DNA from: CAZMMV01 sp964637035
GTDB lineage: Bacteria; Bacillota; Clostridia; Tissierellales; Tissierellaceae
Assembly: GCA_964637035.1 (NCBI GenBank)
Contig: CAZWTU010000002.1
Coordinates: 62,001-126,000, forward strand
Direction: 5' to 3'
DNA: 64,000 nt
Part shown: positions 60,144 to 64,000 of the stretch, in pieces
Layout: each line of letters opens with the position of its first letter
How positions within the stretch are numbered: the stretch's first letter is position 1
Notes under the pieces: generated by a model
What the model was told of the DNA's origin: nothing
Databases searched by the model: none
Seen by the model: only the letters and a program-made list of their open reading frames with translations
Position numbers and translations under genes: made by a program

Positions 60144-61808
60144 ATGACAAGAAAACAAGATAAATTAAAATTAATACCCTTAGGTGGTTTAGGGGAAATA
60201 GGTAAGAATATTACTGTATTAGAATATAAAAATGATATTATACTAATAGATTGTGGTATGACATTTCCAGAAGACGAAATGTTGGGAATTGATATTGTAA
60301 TACCAGATGTAACTTATTTATTTAAAAATAGGGCAAAGATTAGGGGAATAGTCTTAACTCATGGACATGAAGACCATATAGGTGCATTACCTTATGTATT
60401 AAAGAAGTTAAATGTACCAGTTTATGGAACCAAATTAACATTAGGATTAGTAGAAGCTAAATTTAAAGAACATAAGTTAAATAATGTTAAGTTAAATGTT
60501 GTTAAACACAAAGATGTAATAAAATTAGGAAGTTTCAAAGTTGAGTTTATAAAGACTGGTCACAGTATACCAGATGCTTCTGCATTGGCTATAACTACAC
60601 CTGTAGGCGTAATAATTCATACAGGCGACTTTAAAATTGATTATACTCCTATAAGTGGAGATGTAATAGATTTAAATAGATTTGCCGAATTAGGAGATGA
60701 AGGTGTAATGCTCCTGATGTCAGATAGTACAAATGCTGAAAAACCCGGATATACAATGAGTGAAAGAACAGTAGGAAATACATTTAAAAATATATTTGCT
60801 ACTCATAAAGGCAGGATATTAGTTGCAACATTTGCTTCAAACATTCACAGAATTCAGCAAATAATAAATGCAGCGGAGGAAAATGGCAGAAAGGTAATTC
60901 TTTCTGGAAGATCTATGTTAAACAATATAGGTGTAGCATTAGAACTAGGATACATTGATATAAAAGAAGGAACACTAATAGATATAAGAGACATGAATAA
61001 ATATCCAAAGGAAGAAATAACTTTAATAACTACTGGAAGTCAAGGAGAACCAATGTCAGCACTAACAAGAATCTCTGAATCCGAACACAGACAAATTCAA
61101 CTTCAAGAAGATGATTTAGTTATTATATCTGCAACACCCATACCAGGAAATGAGAAAACTGTTTCTAAGGTTATCAACAATCTTGTTCAAAAAGGGACAA
61201 AAGTAGTCTATGAATCATTGGCAGATGTCCATGTATCTGGTCATGCTTGCCAAGAAGAATTAAAATTAATTTTGAATTTAGTAAAACCAAAATATTTCAT
61301 GCCTGTTCACGGTGAATACAAACATTTAAAAAAACATGCTGAAATAGCTGAATCCCTAAATATTCCTAGTGAAAACATATTTATTATAAATAATGGAAAT
61401 GTTTTAGAATTTAGTGATAATAATGCTAAATTAGTTGGAAATGTTCCATCAGGATATATATTAGTTGATGGTTTAGGTATTGGGGATGTAGGAAATATAG
61501 TATTACGTGATAGAAAACATTTATCTGAAGATGGACTAATTGTAGTAGTAGTTACTATGAGTAAAAAAGATGGTAAGGTAATTGCTGGTCCAGATATAAT
61601 CTCTAGAGGTTTTGTCTATGTCAGGGAATCTGAAGACTTAATGGAAGAAATAAGAAATAGGGTAAAAGATGTTCTTTTAGATTGTGAAAAGAGGCAGATT
61701 ACGGATTGGGCTACTTTAAAAGGCAATATAAGAGATAACTTAAGAAATCATCTTTATGGAAAAATAAAAAGGAATCCTATGATACTACCAATTATAATGG
61801 AAGTTTAA
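60144..61808 (+). CDS. rnj: Ribonuclease J
   Basis: RNase J is an endo- and 5'-3' exoribonuclease for mRNA turnover and rRNA maturation. The 554-residue metallo-beta-lactamase/beta-CASP protein shows LTHGHEDHIGALPYV, IHTGDFKIDYTP, LMSDSTNAEKPG, and MPVHGEYKHLKKHAE. ATG 60144 follows AAGGAGAG. Confidence 0.96.
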   Translation: MTRKQDKLKLIPLGGLGEIGKNITVLEYKNDIILIDCGMTFPEDEMLGIDIVIPDVTYLFKNRAKIRGIVLTHGHEDHIGALPYVLKKLNVPVYGTKLTLGLVEAKFKEHKLNNVKLNVVKHKDVIKLGSFKVEFIKTGHSIPDASALAITTPVGVIIHTGDFKIDYTPISGDVIDLNRFAELGDEGVMLLMSDSTNAEKPGYTMSERTVGNTFKNIFATHKGRILVATFASNIHRIQQIINAAEENGRKVILSGRSMLNNIGVALELGYIDIKEGTLIDIRDMNKYPKEEITLITTGSQGEPMSALTRISESEHRQIQLQEDDLVIISATPIPGNEKTVSKVINNLVQKGTKVVYESLADVHVSGHACQEELKLILNLVKPKYFMPVHGEYKHLKKHAEIAESLNIPSENIFIINNGNVLEFSDNNAKLVGNVPSGYILVDGLGIGDVGNIVLRDRKHLSEDGLIVVVVTMSKKDGKVIAGPDIISRGFVYVRESEDLMEEIRNRVKDVLLDCEKRQITDWATLKGNIRDNLRNHLYGKIKRNPMILPIIMEV

Positions 61809-61812
61809 GATC

Positions 61813-61843
61813 ATCCCTGGTATAGATTTATACCAGGGATTTT
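61813..61843 (+). terminator. Terminator after rnj
   Basis: ATCCCTGGTATA pairs with TATACCAGGGAT around GATT, followed by TTT. Confidence 0.85.
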
Positions 61844-61901
61844 GGTATAATAAGATGAGTATAAAATTTATTTTATTTTTAATTGTTAAAGGGGGCATAC
61901 C

Positions 61902-62201
61902 ATGGGATTGAGATTAGTATTATATTTAAGTTTGTTATCAATAGGTGCAATAATAGGTAATAAAGGAAAGATAAGTAAAAATATTGATAAAAATTTAAGT
62001 AGAATACAAACCATTTGCTTATTGTTTTTATTATTTGTTATGGGTATTACTATTGGAATAAATGATAAGATTATTTCTAATTTATTTTCAATTGGATTTA
62101 AAGCTGCTATTATAAGTATATTTACAGTATTACTTAGTATAATAAGTGTATATATTATAAGAAAAATATTTAGACTGGAGGCAGATAAAAATGAGTCTTA
62201 A
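61902..62201 (+). CDS. LysO-like protein, N-terminal half
   Basis: The 99-residue protein (three hydrophobic segments) resembles the N-terminal part of the LysO (YbjE) lysine exporter family: LSLLSIGAIIGNKGKI, LLFLLFVMGITIGIND. The C-terminal half is the next gene, overlapping by 11 bases. Together they make a full-length LysO. ATG 61902 follows AAGGGGG. Confidence 0.8.
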   Translation: MGLRLVLYLSLLSIGAIIGNKGKISKNIDKNLSRIQTICLLFLLFVMGITIGINDKIISNLFSIGFKAAIISIFTVLLSIISVYIIRKIFRLEADKNES

Positions 62202-62793
62202 AATATTATTGTCAGTATTTTTAGGTACTATTTCAGGACATTTATTTCTTCCTTCAGGGCTTGAACCAACTTTAGGCTTAATGATAGATATAGGGCTTAT
62301 GATATTGTTATTTTTTGTAGGAATAGACATAGGAAAACAAAAAGGTATATATGAGAAAATAAAGAAGATAGGATTTAAAATTTTATTAGTTCCCTTTGGA
62401 ACTATTGTAGGAAGTGTTATGGGAGGTATATTAGCGGGATTGCTTTTTAAGATGCCTATCAATGAATCAGGCGCTATAGGAGCAGGTTTGGGTTGGTATA
62501 CACTAAGTTCAACTATGCTGTTGGCAGATGGGTATGTGGAGCTTAGTGCATTGGCTTTTTTATCAAATGTTTTTAGGGAAATTCTAGCCTTGATTTTAAT
62601 TCCAATTATAGCTAAACATATTGGAAACTTAGAAGCTATATCATCTGCAGGAGCTACAGCTATGGATACATCTTTACCAGTAATATCCGCATCTACCAAT
62701 TCACAGTCCACAATTATAGCATTTATCACAGGAGTAATATGTACTACAAGTGTACCCATAATACTGCCAATAATATTAAACCTTAAAATTTAA
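62191..62793 (+). CDS. LysO-like protein, C-terminal half
   Basis: The 200-residue, about six-helix protein matches the C-terminal LysO domain: IDIGLMILLFFVGIDIG, LLVPFGTIVGSVMGG, GLGWYTLSSTMLLADGYVELSALAFLSNVFRE, ASTNSQSTIIAFI. LysO exports L-lysine and its analogues. Starts 11 bases inside the previous gene, so the halves are translationally coupled. Confidence 0.85.
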   Translation: MSLKILLSVFLGTISGHLFLPSGLEPTLGLMIDIGLMILLFFVGIDIGKQKGIYEKIKKIGFKILLVPFGTIVGSVMGGILAGLLFKMPINESGAIGAGLGWYTLSSTMLLADGYVELSALAFLSNVFREILALILIPIIAKHIGNLEAISSAGATAMDTSLPVISASTNSQSTIIAFITGVICTTSVPIILPIILNLKI

Positions 62794-62817
62794 TGACTAA
62801 AACCAAAGGAGGTCAAA

Positions 62818-63309
62818 ATGAACACAAAGTACTTAACTAAGGCTAGCTTAATAGCAGCCATATATGTAATTTTAGTCTTGATACAAATGTTGCCTTTTCC
62901 AATAATAGGTCTAACTTTCGGTCCTATTCAACTTAGAATAGCAGAAGGGTTAACTCTTTTGCCTTTAGTAGAAGCTGCAGCTGTGCCAGGATTATTTGTA
63001 GGTTGTTTGATATCTAATTTATTATTGACTCCCTATGCAGGATTTGGCTTAATAGATATAATTGGGGGTAGTTTAATAACTCTTTTAGCAGCTTATTTAA
63101 CCAGTAAAATGAAAACTAAGGCTACAGGAATGATTCCGCCTGTTTTGTTAAATGGTTTAATTATATCCATCTGGGTATCATATTTTACAAAGGTTCCCTA
63201 CTGGTTAACAGTATTAGGTATAGGATTAGGAGAACTTGTTTCTGTAGCAATATTTGGAAATATAATATTATCAGTATATAAAAAAACAACAAATTTAAAA
63301 GAATACTAA
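62818..63309 (+). CDS. queT: QueT family ECF transporter S component
   Basis: The 163-residue membrane protein matches QueT (predicted queuosine precursor uptake): FPIIGLTFGPIQLRIAEGLTLLPLVEAAAVPGLFVGCLISNLL. The ATPase and T components are elsewhere. No preQ1 riboswitch was seen in the 24 bases between it and the preceding gene. ATG 62818 follows AAGGAGG. Confidence 0.85.
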   Translation: MNTKYLTKASLIAAIYVILVLIQMLPFPIIGLTFGPIQLRIAEGLTLLPLVEAAAVPGLFVGCLISNLLLTPYAGFGLIDIIGGSLITLLAAYLTSKMKTKATGMIPPVLLNGLIISIWVSYFTKVPYWLTVLGIGLGELVSVAIFGNIILSVYKKTTNLKEY

Positions 63310-63336
63310 TATAATTTTACAGATTAGAGGTGCATT

Positions 63337-64000
63337 ATGGAAGATACTAAGGGGAAGAAAAACAAAAAGAAGAAACATACTTTTACAAAGATTCTAGGTG
63401 TTTTAATCATTCTACTTGTAATAGGGTTTTTCGTGGCTAAAAATTATTATAATCAGGCTACAGGACCTATGAATGTAGAAAATCCATCTACGGTAAATAT
63501 TGTAATTCCACCGGCAAGCACTACAGATTTTATAGGAAATACACTGCATGAAGAGGGATTGATAAAGACCCCTCTTATATTTAAGTATAAAATTAAATCA
63601 GAAAATGTAGCAAGTAGGCTAAAGGCAGGGGAATATATTTTATCAACAGATATGGATTTAGATACAATAATAAAAACTATTGTCCAAGGAACCAAGAGTC
63701 ATGACACTACCAGATTTACTATTCCTGAGGGTTACGAAATAAGGGAAATAGCAGATCGCTTAGAAAGTGAAGGCCTAATCAACAAGCAGTTATTTTTAGA
63801 ACTTACAGGAAATAAAGAAAACTTTCAGGATAAATATGAGTTTTTAAAAGAACTAGACAAAGAACAAAACTTAGAAGGCTTTTTATTTCCTTCTACTTAT
63901 GAAATATACCTAGGTACAAGTGAAGAGGAAATCATAGAGAAAATGTTAAGTCAATTTGAAGTAATATATAATAATGAAATAAAGGAAAAATCTAAGGACT
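63337..64000 (+). CDS. mltG: Endolytic transglycosylase MltG, 5' part
   Basis: The gene runs out of the window. The visible 221 residues hold a basic N-terminus, one membrane segment (about 17-36, ILGVLIILLVIGFFVA), a LysM-like region (IPPASTTDFIGNTLHEEGLI; RLKAGEYILS) and the start of the YceG/MltG catalytic domain (FTIPEGYEIREIADRLESEGLI; LEGFLFPSTYEI). The catalytic glutamate lies beyond the window end. MltG cleaves nascent glycan strands at the membrane. Confidence 0.9.
   Translation, partial: MEDTKGKKNKKKKHTFTKILGVLIILLVIGFFVAKNYYNQATGPMNVENPSTVNIVIPPASTTDFIGNTLHEEGLIKTPLIFKYKIKSENVASRLKAGEYILSTDMDLDTIIKTIVQGTKSHDTTRFTIPEGYEIREIADRLESEGLINKQLFLELTGNKENFQDKYEFLKELDKEQNLEGFLFPSTYEIYLGTSEEEIIEKMLSQFEVIYNNEIKEKSKD

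Noticed and set aside
62130..62759. - strand frame opposite the LysO C-terminal gene (209 codons)
   Set aside because: Antisense to a well conserved membrane protein; the translation has no recognisable features and no start context.
62794..62817. preQ1 riboswitch upstream of queT
   Set aside because: Only 24 bases separate the genes and no aptamer sequence fits there.
1..64000. tRNA or rRNA genes, CRISPR arrays, insertion sequences, prophage genes
   Set aside because: None could be recognised by reading; no repeat-spacer pattern, cloverleaf with CCA or transposase was seen.

Overview
The window reads as one contiguous stretch of a low-GC, spore-forming, anaerobic Gram-positive chromosome (class Clostridia/Tissierellia; the exact genus cannot be fixed from sequence alone). 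The reasons are the strongly AT-rich composition, AGGAGG-type ribosome sites with frequent TTG and GTG starts, sporulation genes (spoIIGA-sigE-sigG), tRNA-sensing T-box leaders, a selenocysteine peroxiredoxin and a complete oxidative ornithine fermentation operon as in Stickland-type amino-acid fermenters. All but one of the genes lie on the + strand.

Layout. 1-6.6 kb: end of a YeiH-type transporter; a selenoprotein peroxiredoxin with in-frame UGA and bSECIS hairpin; a 57-residue orphan; two small membrane proteins behind a perfect 58-bp palindrome; a THF-riboswitch-controlled folate ECF component (folT); an iron-sulfur flavoprotein; a pduL-deoC pair; and a YhcN-like lipoprotein. 6.7-10.1 kb: paired M16 peptidase homologues and lgt. 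10.2-25.6 kb: a division and cell-wall (dcw) cluster mraZ-rsmH-ftsL-pbp-murE-mraY-murD-ftsW/spoVE-murG-murA-ftsQ-two DUF881 genes-sbp-ftsZ, with MraZ operator repeats in front; murB, murC, ddl and ftsA are not in it. 25.7-29.9 kb: spoIIGA-sigE, sigG, ymxH, nrdR, pgeF.

29.9-39.4 kb: a sigma-54 activator, then a -24/-12 promoter driving ord-ortA-ortB-oraS-oraE-reactivase-orr. Together these racemise L-ornithine, move its terminal amino group with the B12/PLP aminomutase OraSE, dehydrogenate 2,4-diaminopentanoate, and thiolyse the product to alanine and acetyl-CoA. 39.5-45.4 kb: rarA, then asnS and leuS, each preceded by its own consensus promoter and T-box leader whose specifier triplet (AAC, CTT) matches the enzyme. 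45.5-49.5 kb: degV, an SDR-type threonine dehydrogenase, and a divergent pair made of a predicted beta-propeller protein (the only - strand gene) and a Cys-rich protein resembling spore surface proteins. 49.6-54.7 kb: a MATE transporter, an iscR-nifS-nifU iron-sulfur operon, a 54-residue membrane peptide and an AI-2E family permease. 54.7-64 kb: alaS behind a short promoter-terminator leader, ireB, a ferredoxin-fused aldo/keto reductase, ruvX, a DUF1292 gene, fur, rnj, a two-gene LysO, queT and the start of mltG.

Most of the window is conserved core gene content. The points of real interest are the selenoprotein, the palindrome that covers a ribosome binding site, the sigma-54 ornithine regulon, the unexplained alaS leader, the iscR operator candidate, and the divergent propeller/Cys-rich gene pair. 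I found no convincing evidence of a wholly new multi-gene system, phage, transposon or CRISPR array.
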